Below, piece after piece: positions 43,288 to 52,372 of a stretch of DNA of 64,000 nt (within the stretch, counting starts at the first letter, position 1; each line of letters opens with the position of its first letter). The position numbers and the translations under genes were made by a program. The DNA is from Williamsia sp. 1138 (GTDB taxonomy: Bacteria > Actinomycetota > Actinomycetes > Mycobacteriales > Mycobacteriaceae): the NCBI RefSeq assembly GCF_002095435.2, contig NZ_MJEJ02000040.1, positions 100,311 through 164,310 on the forward strand. Direction: 5' to 3'. Under the pieces are notes generated by a model, which did no database searches, had not been told where the DNA came from, and saw only the letters and a program-made list of their open reading frames with translations.

Positions 43288-44688
43288 GTGAAACACGTCT
43301 ATCGCGGTCAAATTTTCCATATCTCCGGATCACCGAAAGTGACCGCGGCCCACGAGGCGCTCGTCTTCGTCGAGGACGGCGCACTCGTGGTCGACGAGAA
43401 CGGCATCGTCGCCTGGTGTGGTGAGTTCTCCCAGCTCCCAACCGAACACGAGCACTCGTCAGTGGTCGACTACCGCCCGGGATTCATCCTTCCGGGGTTC
43501 GTCGACACCCATATCCACTTTCCGCAGACCTACGCGGGCGACTCCTACGGCGGAGGCCAGCTGCTGGAGTGGTTGGAGCGCTGCATCTTCCCGTCGGAGT
43601 CGAAGTTCGGCGACCCGGATTTCGGGTCGATGGCGGCGGTCGAGTTCACCAATCAGCGGGTGCGGGCCGGGACGACGGCAGCGATGGTCTTCGGATCGGC
43701 GTTCCCGCACGCCCAAGACGCTCTGTTCGAAGAAACGAAGCGTCGCGGCCTGCGGCTCGTCAGCGGCCGCGGGATCCAAACTCGCGGACCGGGTTCGGCC
43801 GACCCCCTGATCACGAGTGAAGAGAAGGCCATCGAGCTGACCGCCGCGGAGGTGGACAAGTGGCACGCCGCCGACACCGGTGACGTCGACACCGCCCTGC
43901 TGCACGTCGCGCTGGTGCCCCGGTTCTCCCTGTCGGTCACACCGACGACGTTCGTGGCATTGGGGGAGTTGTACAAGGATCTGCGGTCCAAGGGCGTGTA
44001 CGTCCACACCCATCTGAACGAGAACAATCGCCCGGGCACCGGTGAGGTCGACGCGACCAAGGCCGATTACCAGGTGAACTCGTACCTCGACACCTACGAC
44101 GGCAAGTTTTTGCCCGGCTCCAAGGTCGGCGGGGAGTCCTTGCTCGGGCCCCGCACGATCATGGCGCATTCCGTGCACTGCCAGGACGGCGAGCTCGCCC
44201 GCATGGCCGAGACGGGCACCTCGATCTCGCACTGCCCGGTCTCCCAGTTGTTCCTCGGATCGGGCACCATGCCGTGGCTGCGCACCGTGGCGTCGGGCGT
44301 CAACATCTCACTCGGTACCGACCACGGCGGCGGCGACGAATGGCTCATCTCGCGAGTCGCCAACGACGCGTTCAAGCAGCACATCACCGAACCCGGCGAC
44401 GCCGGGGTGTCGATGCATCCGGCGGAGATGCTCTTCGTGTCCACCCTCGCCGGCGCGCGGGCACTCGACCAGGAAAACCGCTTCGGAAACTTCGACACCG
44501 GCAAAGAAGCCGATTTCATCGTCATCGACCCCGAGCAGTGGCCTTCGCTGAACAACGCCGTCACGTATGGCGCACGCGCCGACGACGCCGACATGGCCCG
44601 GGATCAGATCCTGTTCGCGCTCCTGATGCAGCTTCGCGAGCCCGCGATCACCTCGGTGTACGTTCAGGGCCGCAAGATCGAGGACTGA
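43288..44688 (+). CDS. guaD: Guanine deaminase
   Basis: The 466-aa amidohydrolase has PGFVDTHIHFPQ as the first metal motif, HLNEN, SVHC and GTDHGG as later metal/catalytic motifs. Length and order match guanine deaminase (GuaD), which converts guanine to xanthine. The start is a GTG at 43288. No other purine-salvage gene is adjacent; two copies of repeat family B follow the stop. Confidence 0.9.
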   Translation: MKHVYRGQIFHISGSPKVTAAHEALVFVEDGALVVDENGIVAWCGEFSQLPTEHEHSSVVDYRPGFILPGFVDTHIHFPQTYAGDSYGGGQLLEWLERCIFPSESKFGDPDFGSMAAVEFTNQRVRAGTTAAMVFGSAFPHAQDALFEETKRRGLRLVSGRGIQTRGPGSADPLITSEEKAIELTAAEVDKWHAADTGDVDTALLHVALVPRFSLSVTPTTFVALGELYKDLRSKGVYVHTHLNENNRPGTGEVDATKADYQVNSYLDTYDGKFLPGSKVGGESLLGPRTIMAHSVHCQDGELARMAETGTSISHCPVSQLFLGSGTMPWLRTVASGVNISLGTDHGGGDEWLISRVANDAFKQHITEPGDAGVSMHPAEMLFVSTLAGARALDQENRFGNFDTGKEADFIVIDPEQWPSLNNAVTYGARADDADMARDQILFALLMQLREPAITSVYVQGRKIED

Positions 44689-44693
44689 CGCCT

Positions 44694-44763
44694 GGAGACG
44701 AAGCGGAGCGGAGCTCGACTGGTGGGGCTGGAGACGAAGCGGAGCGGAGTTTGACCGGTGGGT
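44694..44763 (+). repeat. Dispersed repeat family B, tandem copies 3 and 4
   Basis: Two units beginning GGAGACGAAGCGGAGCGGAG, at 44694 and 44730, lie 36 bp apart and differ mainly in GCTCGACTGGTG versus TTTGACCGGTG. They sit between guaD and the ABM-like gene and end within its proposed upstream region. Confidence 0.75.
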
Positions 44764-44770
44764 GATTCAG

Positions 44771-45727
44771 ATGCCCGATGAACCGGGCGAGGCAACAGTT
44801 CTTGTCGCCTTTCATCCGGCACCCCCTGCCGACTTCGTAGCGTGGGTCGAGGAGGTCAGCACGGCGGTCGCGACCCAGCCGGGTTTCGTACACGTGGCGG
44901 CCGCTGAACACCTGCAGCAGGCGATCTCGCTCTCGTTCACCGAAGAAGTGGCGCTGCAGACCTGGCTGGATTCACCCGGCTGGTCTGCGCTCCTCGCCTC
45001 GGGAGTTCGCAGCGGGATCAGGCGCGAGTTCAGCGACCTCGTCATCGTCGACGGCGAGGAGCCACCGATGGGCGTCGGCGTTTTCGTGCATCGGGTGGAA
45101 CCGGCGAATCTGTCCGGGTTCGTCAGCGCCCAGCGCAAGCTGATGAGGTTGAGCGCTGTGGCCCCGGGTTTCGAATACTCCGTTCTGATCGGACCGAGGC
45201 TCGCCGAACCCGGCATCGAGGAGTGGACTGCGGTCGTCAAGTTCCGCAACGACAGTCTGCTGGCCGGCTGGCGCGAGTCGCCGGCGCGGGCGGGGGTGCT
45301 GGGCGAACTGCGTTCCAACCTCGAGCAGGATTTCTCGGAGTCGTTCGAGACCAACTCGTTCGGCTCGATCGTCCGGGTCACCGACGGAAAGTCCGCATCC
45401 ACTCCCGAGTGGAAGGTCGGGATGATGGTGCTGCTGGTGCTCTACCCGACCGTGATGATCCTGTCCCGGTTCATCGGGCCGTCGTTCGACGACTGGGGCG
45501 CCGAGCCGTGGCTGTCGATGTGGATGAGTCAGATCTTGTCGGTGTCGCTGCTGACCTATCTGTTGATGCCGGCAGCCACCTGGGTGTTCGCATTCTGGCT
45601 CGACCCTGAACGCGGTTCATCGGCGAAGGTGTCGGTGATCGGCGCCGTGGTCGTCGCCGTCCTCTACGCCGCGACGCTGGCGATTTTCGCGTCCGTGCGG
45701 TGGCTGCAGTTCTGGGACTACGCCTGA
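44771..45727 (+). CDS. ABM-like domain repeat fused to C-terminal membrane helices
   Basis: The protein of 318 aa has two successive antibiotic-biosynthesis-monooxygenase-type ferredoxin-like domains (about 8-95 and 105-205; both contain the family pattern of a Trp-anchored helix, TWLDSPGWSALL and AGWRESPARAGVL). Three hydrophobic helices follow (about 215-315). The membrane tail is unusual for this family, which is normally a small soluble dimer. The ATG at 44771 is taken; a GTG at 44762 would start inside the repeat. Role unknown. Confidence 0.78.
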   Translation: MPDEPGEATVLVAFHPAPPADFVAWVEEVSTAVATQPGFVHVAAAEHLQQAISLSFTEEVALQTWLDSPGWSALLASGVRSGIRREFSDLVIVDGEEPPMGVGVFVHRVEPANLSGFVSAQRKLMRLSAVAPGFEYSVLIGPRLAEPGIEEWTAVVKFRNDSLLAGWRESPARAGVLGELRSNLEQDFSESFETNSFGSIVRVTDGKSASTPEWKVGMMVLLVLYPTVMILSRFIGPSFDDWGAEPWLSMWMSQILSVSLLTYLLMPAATWVFAFWLDPERGSSAKVSVIGAVVVAVLYAATLAIFASVRWLQFWDYA

Positions 45728-45745
45728 GGCGCTGCCAGGGTCGGG

Positions 45746-46054
45746 TCAGTCGACCGTCGGGCCGGGTTCGTCGATGATCCGGTCCACGAGATCTTCGGAC
45801 AGCTCTTCGTCGGGCGCGACCGCGACGGGGAACTCGGGCTGCTCCTCGAGAGGCACGTCGGGCTCTTCCTCGGCGATCTTCTCATCAAGAGATTCGCCCT
45901 CGAGTTCTTCTCGGGGCGTGGTCCCGAAACTGTCGGCCTCGCTCCAGTCCTCCGGTGGATCGGTCACGTCGTCGTCTGCGCCGATGCGTTGTTCGTCGGG
46001 GTCGAGGCTCTCGCTCGGGTTCAGGGTGTCGCCGGGGCCGTCTTCGATGCTCAT
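45746..46054 (-). CDS. DUF5709 family acidic protein
   Basis: The 102-aa protein is highly acidic and likely unstructured (many Glu/Asp, Pro). Its segments TLNPSESLDPDE, GTTPREELEGESLDEKIAEEEPDV match the DUF5709 pattern. No function is known. The start at 46054 gives the characteristic N-terminus. It is convergent with the ABM-membrane gene. Confidence 0.72.
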   Translation of the reverse strand: MSIEDGPGDTLNPSESLDPDEQRIGADDDVTDPPEDWSEADSFGTTPREELEGESLDEKIAEEEPDVPLEEQPEFPVAVAPDEELSEDLVDRIIDEPGPTVD

Positions 46055-46094
46055 TTTCGCAGCGTGCCCGAATGGAATGCGCCCGAAACAACCC

Positions 46095-46403
46095 TCAGGT
46101 GATGAACGCCTGCGGTGCCGGACGGCCGGTGGGGTCGGGGTGTTGCAGGCGGTCTGCGCAGACAGCGGCGAGTCTGGAGCGAGCAGCGGGGTTCGGCACG
46201 GCCGAGGGGTGTTCGGCGAGGAGTTGCTGGACGCGTAGAAAGAAGCGCTGCGACGAAATGCCGAAGCTCGTGAAGATGTCTTCCGCGTCTCCGCCACCGA
46301 ACGGTGCCCAGCGACGTGCAAAGTCGAGCATTCGCACCGCCTCGGCTGTCAAAGTTTCTTCGCTGTGCTCGCCGGCTGGCGACGATGGGTGCAAACCCGG
46401 CAT
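46095..46403 (-). CDS. DUF3263 helix-turn-helix-like protein
   Basis: The 102-aa protein has the DUF3263 pattern: AVRMLDFARRWAPFGGGDAEDIFTSFGISSQRFFLRVQQLL, then a run of basic residues at the end (AARSRLAAVCADRL). The family is actinobacterial and possibly DNA binding. GAGGAGTCGCC before the ATG at 46403 fixes the start. Confidence 0.78.
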   Translation of the reverse strand: MPGLHPSSPAGEHSEETLTAEAVRMLDFARRWAPFGGGDAEDIFTSFGISSQRFFLRVQQLLAEHPSAVPNPAARSRLAAVCADRLQHPDPTGRPAPQAFIT

Positions 46404-46785
46404 GGCGACTCCTCGGGTGATCCGATCTGGCCGCGATGATCCCGCGGCAACGGAAGAGCCGGCCGGGCGACGCACGACCAACGGTTACAGAAGCCGTGCG
46501 GCACTGAGGGATTGGCTGCTCGTTGCTTGAGCGACACGCGGCAACGGTGGGGTGACCTCGCAGCCGACGCGTACAACGAGATTAACCTCGGGGGCCCCAC
46601 GATTCAAGGATTTGGCGGATCGGTGCGGTTCGGACCGTACGGGTGGCGCGAACTCGCCTTTCGTCGGTGTCGGCAGTCACAGCCGGTGTGAGAGTATGGA
46701 GGAGTCGGTTTAGACGAAGCCGCGCCCGCGCGCTGGCACATCTGGATGCTGAAGTGCTTTTGCACCGACGAGTTAGGGGTCTTCT
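46404..46785. other. Intergenic region upstream of the STAS gene
   Basis: 382 bp without a supportable gene. It must hold promoters for both the DUF3263 gene and the STAS gene. I looked for a SigB/SigF-type box before the STAS gene and found only partial matches (GGTTT at about 46708). Confidence 0.35.
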
Positions 46786-47220
46786 ATGGCGCCGAATAAA
46801 AGAAAACCGAGTTCCGTCGCAGATACTGCCGATCTGACCGGCGATGGCCTGACCATCGCGACAGTGGGCCACGGCGACATCTCAGTCCTCACGGTGTGGG
46901 GAAGTATTGATCTGTTGACCGTTTCGCAGCTGACTACAGCTGTCGAGGATGCGGTCTCCGCCCGGCCTGCAGGCCTGATCATCGATCTCACCTACACCGA
47001 TTTCCTGTCCTCCGTAGGAATGTCCGCGCTGGTGCGGGCGCAAGAAGCGATCGGAACGGAACGGCGGTTCGCAGTGGTGGCCGATGGCCCGTCAACGTCG
47101 CGCCCGATCAAGTTGGTCGGATTGGACCGGACTCTGGCGTTGTACGCGACCATGGATTCGGCACTGGCCGAGATGACGGCCACCGACCTGCCCGAACATG
47201 AGGGCCGAGCGACCGCGTAG
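46786..47220 (+). CDS. STAS-domain anti-sigma-factor antagonist
   Basis: The 144-aa protein has one STAS domain: beta-strand ISVLTVWGSIDLLTVSQL, then IIDLTYTDFLSSVGMSALV with the phosphorylatable Ser75/Ser76 in LSSVG. It would bind an anti-sigma kinase and free a stress sigma factor when dephosphorylated. No kinase or sigma factor is adjacent. A GAF-ANTAR regulator follows 31 bp later and may respond with it. Confidence 0.88.
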   Translation: MAPNKRKPSSVADTADLTGDGLTIATVGHGDISVLTVWGSIDLLTVSQLTTAVEDAVSARPAGLIIDLTYTDFLSSVGMSALVRAQEAIGTERRFAVVADGPSTSRPIKLVGLDRTLALYATMDSALAEMTATDLPEHEGRATA

Positions 47221-47251
47221 GTGCGCGGCCGAAACAGTGGAAGGCGACGGT

Positions 47252-47977
47252 GTGATCGAAGGCAGCAATACAGGCATTCATCTGACCATCGCGAATCTTG
47301 TTCGAGACATGCATGACTCGCTGAAAAGCAGCGATCTGGACGCAATTCTCACCTCGATCACCGCGGGGGCCGTCGAGTACGTCGACGGTGCGCAGTATGC
47401 GGGGATCATCCTGGTCGACAAACGGAAGAAGACGACCGAATCGGTGGCTGTCACCGATCCGGTCGTCGAACTCCTCGATGGCATCCAGACGCGCGTCGGC
47501 GAGGGCCCATGCCTGGAGGCAGCATGGGAACACGACACCGTGCGCCTCAACAACTTCGCCGATGAGCCTCGCTGGCCTGCATTTGTTGCGGAAACCCTTG
47601 CGCGTACGTCCGTGGTGTCGAGCCTGAGCTTCGAGCTCCACAGCAGCGACAGCACTCTCGGGGCGCTCAATCTTTTCTCCGAGCGCGAGAATGCTTTCTC
47701 TGCCGAGGCCGAAGAGGTGGGCCGGGTCTATGCGACGCATGCTGCGCTGGTCCTGCAACGCGCGCGCGAGAAGGAGCACTTCAACAGCGCTCTTGCCAGC
47801 CGCGATGTGATCGGGCAGGCCAAGGGCATCATCATGGAACGTTTCGATATCGACAGCATTGCCGCCTTCGAACTGATGCGGCGGTTGTCCCAGGACACCA
47901 ACACTCCGGTGGTGGAGCTGGCGAGGCAGCTCGTGCGACGCGACCAGCCTCGGGATGGTCAACCCGGCAAGAATTGA
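47252..47977 (+). CDS. GAF-ANTAR domain regulator
   Basis: The 241-aa protein has an N-terminal GAF domain ([30 protein letters not shown]) and a C-terminal ANTAR domain ([32 protein letters not shown]), an RNA-binding antitermination module. GGAAGG ahead of the GTG at 47252 favours that start; an ATG at 47198 would overlap the STAS gene. Its target RNA is unknown. The 3' end overlaps phoU convergently by 19 bp. Confidence 0.92.
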   Translation: MIEGSNTGIHLTIANLVRDMHDSLKSSDLDAILTSITAGAVEYVDGAQYAGIILVDKRKKTTESVAVTDPVVELLDGIQTRVGEGPCLEAAWEHDTVRLNNFADEPRWPAFVAETLARTSVVSSLSFELHSSDSTLGALNLFSERENAFSAEAEEVGRVYATHAALVLQRAREKEHFNSALASRDVIGQAKGIIMERFDIDSIAAFELMRRLSQDTNTPVVELARQLVRRDQPRDGQPGKN

Positions 47978-48639
47978 GTCGGGGACTCGATCGAGCGGTC
48001 CGGCGGGTGACCGGTGGCCTGGAATACCACGCGGTGACCGATGAGGACCGCATGATCGGCGAAACGTTCGTAGTAGCGGCCCAGCAGGGTCACGTCCACT
48101 CCCGCGCCGATTCCGTGGTCCCATGTCCGGTCGCTCAGCACGGTGAACAGGTGCTCGTGAAGCGCATCCATCGCATCGTCGTCGACTTGCAGGCGGCGAG
48201 CGTCGTCCACGTTTTGACTGGTCAGCGCTGCAGCGGCGTTTCCTGCCATGGCAACGGCCAGGGCCCCCATGTCGGCGAAATAGCCTTCGACCTCCGGTGG
48301 CAACGCATGCATCGGGTGCCTGCGGCGCGCGACTTTGGCGACATGCAGGGCCAGAGCGCCCATGCGCTCGATGTCGGCGACGACCTGGAACGTCGTGACG
48401 ATGGATCGCAGGTCGCCGGCCACGGGTGCCTGCCGCGCAAGCAAACCGAAAGCGCGTTCCTCGGCCACCCCTGACATTCGTTGGATGTGCTCATGGTCGC
48501 TGATGACCTGTTCCGCCACAGCGAGATTCGCGGACAGGAGCGCAGCTGTCGAGCGCTCCATCGCGGTGCCTGAGAGTTCACACAGGCGCGCGAGCAGCGT
48601 GTTCAGCTCCGCCATCTGCGCATAGTAGGCAGTTCGCAT
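47959..48639 (-). CDS. phoU: Phosphate-transport regulator PhoU
   Basis: The 226-aa protein has two PhoU helical repeats: the first spans about 8-95 (with [21 protein letters not shown]), the second spans about 115-210 (with [17 protein letters not shown]). Both E/DRxxD motifs are present. It normally represses the Pho response with a kinase and Pst transporter, neither of which is adjacent. The start ATG at 48639 fits the family N-terminus. Confidence 0.93.
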   Translation of the reverse strand: MRTAYYAQMAELNTLLARLCELSGTAMERSTAALLSANLAVAEQVISDHEHIQRMSGVAEERAFGLLARQAPVAGDLRSIVTTFQVVADIERMGALALHVAKVARRRHPMHALPPEVEGYFADMGALAVAMAGNAAAALTSQNVDDARRLQVDDDAMDALHEHLFTVLSDRTWDHGIGAGVDVTLLGRYYERFADHAVLIGHRVVFQATGHPPDRSIESPTQFLPG

Positions 48640-48772
48640 CGTTCAGCCGCGCCGCATCGAGACAATAGAGGCCGTGGTCAAGGCTGCTCCCTGGGTCTGT
48701 GTACGTCTGCCGGTCAACGCGGGTTTACCCAGGACAGGGGCCTTCTACACCTGATGTGGGTATCGTTTGACG

Positions 48773-49717
48773 ATGGCACTCGACGACGCGACCATGGCGC
48801 TGCTGGCCGAGTTGGGCAAGGACGCCGGCCCGCCCATCCATGAACTCTCCATCGAAGAAGCCCGCGCCATCGGTGGCGCGCTGGCCGGTCTGAGTGGCGC
48901 CGGTCCCGATCTGCACGCCGTGCGCGAGGACACCGTCCCCGCGGACGACGGATACCCGATTCCGGTGCGGGTCTTCATCCCGTCCGAGAACTCCAGCGGA
49001 GTCCTGGTCTACTTCCACGGCGGCGGGTGGGTGATCGGTTCGATGGCGGACTACGACACGTTGGCGCGAAAGCTTGCCGCCGAGACGAATTGCGTTGTGG
49101 TGCTGCCAGATTACCGGCTCGCTCCGGAATATGCGTACCCGACTGCAGCCCGTGACGCCTGGGATGTGACGAACTGGACCGCGGCGAGTTGGCCGACTGA
49201 GCCCTTGGTCGTCGCGGGCGACAGCGCGGGAGGCAATCTCGCCGCCGTGGTCGCCCAGCAAGCCGTGGCCCGAGGTGGGCCCGCGATGGTCCTGCAGATC
49301 CTCTGTTACCCGGTGACCGATCACCACCTCGACACCGTGAGCTACCTCGACCCCGCGAACCAGCTACTGCTGGACCGCGATCTGATGATCTGGTTCTGGG
49401 ACCAGTACGCACCCGATCCGGCCACGAGGGCGAATCCGGATGCCTCACCGCTGCAAGGTCGATTGGCCGGAACCCCACGGGCTCTGGTGCTCCTGGCCGA
49501 GCACGATGTCCTGCGCGACGAGGGGGAGGCGTACGCCAGGGCGCTCGCCGAATCAGGAGTTCCCGTGACAATGACCATCTTTGACGGCCAGATGCATGGA
49601 TTCTTCCAGCTGGTCAATGTGCTCCCGGGCGCAGAACTGGCGGTGCGGACGGTTGGGAACGAGGTGCGTTCGGTGATCGGTGGCCCCGTGGTCGACATGC
49701 AGCCACCTCTTGTGTGA
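48773..49717 (+). CDS. HSL-family alpha/beta hydrolase (Lip-type esterase)
   Basis: The 314-aa esterase has the hormone-sensitive-lipase motif HGGGW (near 86), nucleophile GDSAGGN and the later Asp/His (DVLRDEGEAYA, MHGFFQL) of the catalytic triad. It would hydrolyse short or medium acyl esters. The ATG at 48773 is preferred over the TTG at 48767. It stands alone upstream of an oxygenase. Confidence 0.9.
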   Translation: MALDDATMALLAELGKDAGPPIHELSIEEARAIGGALAGLSGAGPDLHAVREDTVPADDGYPIPVRVFIPSENSSGVLVYFHGGGWVIGSMADYDTLARKLAAETNCVVVLPDYRLAPEYAYPTAARDAWDVTNWTAASWPTEPLVVAGDSAGGNLAAVVAQQAVARGGPAMVLQILCYPVTDHHLDTVSYLDPANQLLLDRDLMIWFWDQYAPDPATRANPDASPLQGRLAGTPRALVLLAEHDVLRDEGEAYARALAESGVPVTMTIFDGQMHGFFQLVNVLPGAELAVRTVGNEVRSVIGGPVVDMQPPLV

Positions 49718-49790
49718 CCTAAAGTAGGCCTGCAGCGGAACGCGTCCACAACTGACTTGCCGTCGACACGCGTCTCGCGAGGAGTCACCC

Positions 49791-50840
49791 ATGTCAACCC
49801 CATCGTTTGCTGTTCCCATCGTGGACATCTCGCCTTACGTCGAAGAGGCCGGCGATGCGGCCCGTGCCGAGGTCGCAGCTCGCATCGACGCCGCCTGCTC
49901 CGAGGTCGGATTCATCCAGATCTTGGGCCACGGCATCCCTGAGACCGTTCTCGACGATTTCACCGCAGCCATGGACGCTTTCTTCGCGCTGCCACTGGAG
50001 ACGAAGAAGAATTACCGCACGCCGCCCCGGATCAACCGTGGATACGCCCCACCCAAGACGGAGTCACTGTCGCTGAGCCTGGGCATCGAATCAGCGAACC
50101 GGATGAACGACTTCTTCGAGGCGTTCAACGTCGGTGTGCGTGCTGCGGACTATCCAGACCACGCCCTGCCGGCCGATGACTACGCCGAAAACCTGTGGCC
50201 TACTGAGGTATCAGGCTTTCGGTTAGGAGTGGCGGGGTACTTCGCGGAGGTCGCCAGGGTGGCTCGCACGTTGACGCGGATCTTCGCTGACGCACTGGAC
50301 CTCAGTCCACGGTACTTCGACGGATTCACCGACCACTCGCTCGACGTGCTCAGGATGAACAACTACGCATTGCCGCCCGGTGAGATCGAGATCGACGGTG
50401 AGTTGACCGGGATGGGTGCGCACACGGACTACGGCATCGTCACGGTGCTCTGGGCCGATCAGGTGGCGGGCCTACAGGTTCTCGGGCATGACGGCAGCTG
50501 GAACGACGTGTCGCCGGTCGATGGTGCGCTTCTGGTCAATCTCGGTGACCTGATGGCGCGGTGGACGAACGAGCGCTGGATGTCGACCGTGCATCGGGTC
50601 AAGCCGCCTATCGTCGATGGCAGTATCAAACGGCGTAGGTCGGCAGCCTACTTCCATGACGGCAACATCGACGCGACCATCGCGACGCTGCCCTCGTGTG
50701 TGGGGGCTGGCAGCAAGTACCCACCCGTGACCGTCGCCGATCACATCGCCGGAAAGCTGGCGGGTTCCCGTGCTGGAGTTGCCAATTCATCCGCGAAGCG
50801 CGAGGCCGAGCGGGTCAGGACCGCTGCTGCCGACGCCTGA
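49791..50840 (+). CDS. Isopenicillin N synthase-like 2-oxoglutarate/Fe(II) oxygenase
   Basis: The 349-aa enzyme has the IPNS-type N-terminal segment (VPIVDISPY; GFIQILGHGI) and the Fe site HTD...H (MGAHTDYG; STVHRVKPP) with the Arg-x-Ser (RRRSAAYFHDGN) for 2-oxoglutarate. Substrate unknown; related actinobacterial enzymes oxidise small secondary metabolites. GAGGAG upstream supports the ATG at 49791. Confidence 0.92.
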   Translation: MSTPSFAVPIVDISPYVEEAGDAARAEVAARIDAACSEVGFIQILGHGIPETVLDDFTAAMDAFFALPLETKKNYRTPPRINRGYAPPKTESLSLSLGIESANRMNDFFEAFNVGVRAADYPDHALPADDYAENLWPTEVSGFRLGVAGYFAEVARVARTLTRIFADALDLSPRYFDGFTDHSLDVLRMNNYALPPGEIEIDGELTGMGAHTDYGIVTVLWADQVAGLQVLGHDGSWNDVSPVDGALLVNLGDLMARWTNERWMSTVHRVKPPIVDGSIKRRRSAAYFHDGNIDATIATLPSCVGAGSKYPPVTVADHIAGKLAGSRAGVANSSAKREAERVRTAAADA

Positions 50841-50844
50841 TCGG

Positions 50845-51840
50845 TCAGAGCCACTCACGGCGCTTGAAGACGAGGTACAGCGTCGTCACGGTCACGACGA
50901 TGATGATGGAACTGGAGATGAATCCGCCGCTGTGCTCGAAACCCGGGAACGGGACATTTTGGCCGTAGAAGCCGGTGACGGCGGTCGGCACCGCGATGAT
51001 CGCCGCCCATCCGGTGAGTTTCTTCATCACCGTGTTGAGCCGGGCGTCCTGCAGGGACAGGTTTGTCTCGAACAGCGAGGTGATCATGTCGCGTAGGGAT
51101 TCGGTCCACTCGGTGGCTCGCAACACGTGGTCGTACAGGTCGGTGAAGTTGGGATCGAGTTCACTGGGGGCCTTGTTCTCGAGCCGGCTGCGCTGAATCA
51201 TCGACACCACTTCGCGCATCGGCATCACCACGCGGCGGAGCGCCACCAGATCCTTGCGGAGTTGATACGTGCGCTGTTGGAGTTCGCTTCCTCTGCGTCT
51301 GTCGTCGAAGAGCAGGCTTTCCAGTTTCTCGATGCTGTCGTCGAGTTCTTGCACGGCATCGAAGTGTCCGTCGACCACCACATCGAGCAGGCCGTGCGTC
51401 AGTGCGCCAACGCCGTGTTGCTGCCCGCCCATCTGGTCCCAGCGCTCGAGGACCTGGTTCATGTCGAACTCGTCGGAGAGGCGGACGGTGATCAGCGCGT
51501 TGTGCTTGATGAACATGGAGATCCGGTGCGTGTGGATCGCGTCGCCGCGCTGCGGCTCGCCGGCATCGGGGTCCATGTCGACCGCGTAGACGGTGATGAA
51601 CTTGTGCGTCGGGTATGACGTGGCCTTCACCCGTTCGGCGGCTGCGAGGGCGTCTTCTACCGCGAAGGTGTTCAAGTCGAGCTCTGATGCGAGTTCGGTG
51701 AGGGCCTCGTGGCTGGGATTGACCAGGTCAGCCCACACGAGAAGGTCTTTGTCGTCAATGCAGTCCGAGACCATGCCGAGGTTGAAATCGTCCTGTAATT
51801 CACCATGTCGCCAGATGCGGCCCTGCACGTTTTCGATCAC
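50845..51840 (-). CDS. CorA-type Mg2+/Co2+ transporter
   Basis: The 331-aa protein has the CorA cytoplasmic funnel (HRISMFIKHNALITVR; FDAVQELDDSIEKLESLLFDD) and two C-terminal TM helices. The pore-mouth signature is YGQNVP; Gln replaces Met of the usual GMN motif, a change I recall in other actinobacterial CorA proteins. The GTG at 51840 gives the family-like start; longer in-frame readings are low-complexity. Confidence 0.88.
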   Translation of the reverse strand: MIENVQGRIWRHGELQDDFNLGMVSDCIDDKDLLVWADLVNPSHEALTELASELDLNTFAVEDALAAAERVKATSYPTHKFITVYAVDMDPDAGEPQRGDAIHTHRISMFIKHNALITVRLSDEFDMNQVLERWDQMGGQQHGVGALTHGLLDVVVDGHFDAVQELDDSIEKLESLLFDDRRRGSELQQRTYQLRKDLVALRRVVMPMREVVSMIQRSRLENKAPSELDPNFTDLYDHVLRATEWTESLRDMITSLFETNLSLQDARLNTVMKKLTGWAAIIAVPTAVTGFYGQNVPFPGFEHSGGFISSSIIIVVTVTTLYLVFKRREWL

Positions 51841-52372
51841 CGTCCCATGGTGCCACCGGATGCGCCGCTGAGCCCTACCCCGGCAGATACGCAGCCTTGG
51901 CTGCCCGAGTGAGCCGGTGGCTTTGTCCCGAGTGGCAGACACCAAGCGCATCGAAAGAATGTCCAATATCTTTTCGGGTTCAGTGAGCATTCGAGTCGCC
52001 TGTCTGGCACGGCCGTGGTGCGAGATGGAGCAGGTTCATGAAAGCTCGGCGAGCACAGGAGCATTCGTAGCCCTCGCGAATTCGGATGGGGCGTTTCTTG
52101 GATCTTGTCTCAATGTACATGTTTTGGCGAATATTGCTGATGCGGCGACAGTAGCGAATGATATTTAAACGTTGACATTGACTATTTTTAAGGGTTCAAT
52201 TCGAATCAGCGGCCTGTAGTGACGCAAAGTACCCGACCCGGGAAAGTCATTACAGTTCAGGCAATTCAGGCCCGCGGGGTTTCCTCAATTTGCTGGGATG
52301 GACGTGAACGGTGGCTGGCCGACCGACGGCGCAGTCATTGATCTCCTGAGCACAGATTGGCGTGGTTGCCGC
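51841..52372. other. Intergenic region upstream of the ice-binding/collagen-like gene
   Basis: 532 bp with no supportable gene. The stretch 52080-52260 is AT-rich against the genome, a sign of promoter or regulatory DNA, possibly recent arrival. A candidate promoter is listed separately. Confidence 0.4.
52172..52200 (+). promoter_or_regulatory. Candidate promoter
   Basis: TTGACA at 52172-52177 lies 17 bp before TTCAAT at 52195-52200. It is in the AT-rich gap and points toward the secreted collagen-like gene. Confidence 0.4.

Noticed and set aside
50845..51840. Loss-of-function CorA because GMN reads GQN
   Set aside because: The rest of the protein is intact and I recall GQN in other actinobacterial CorA-like proteins, so it is treated as functional.
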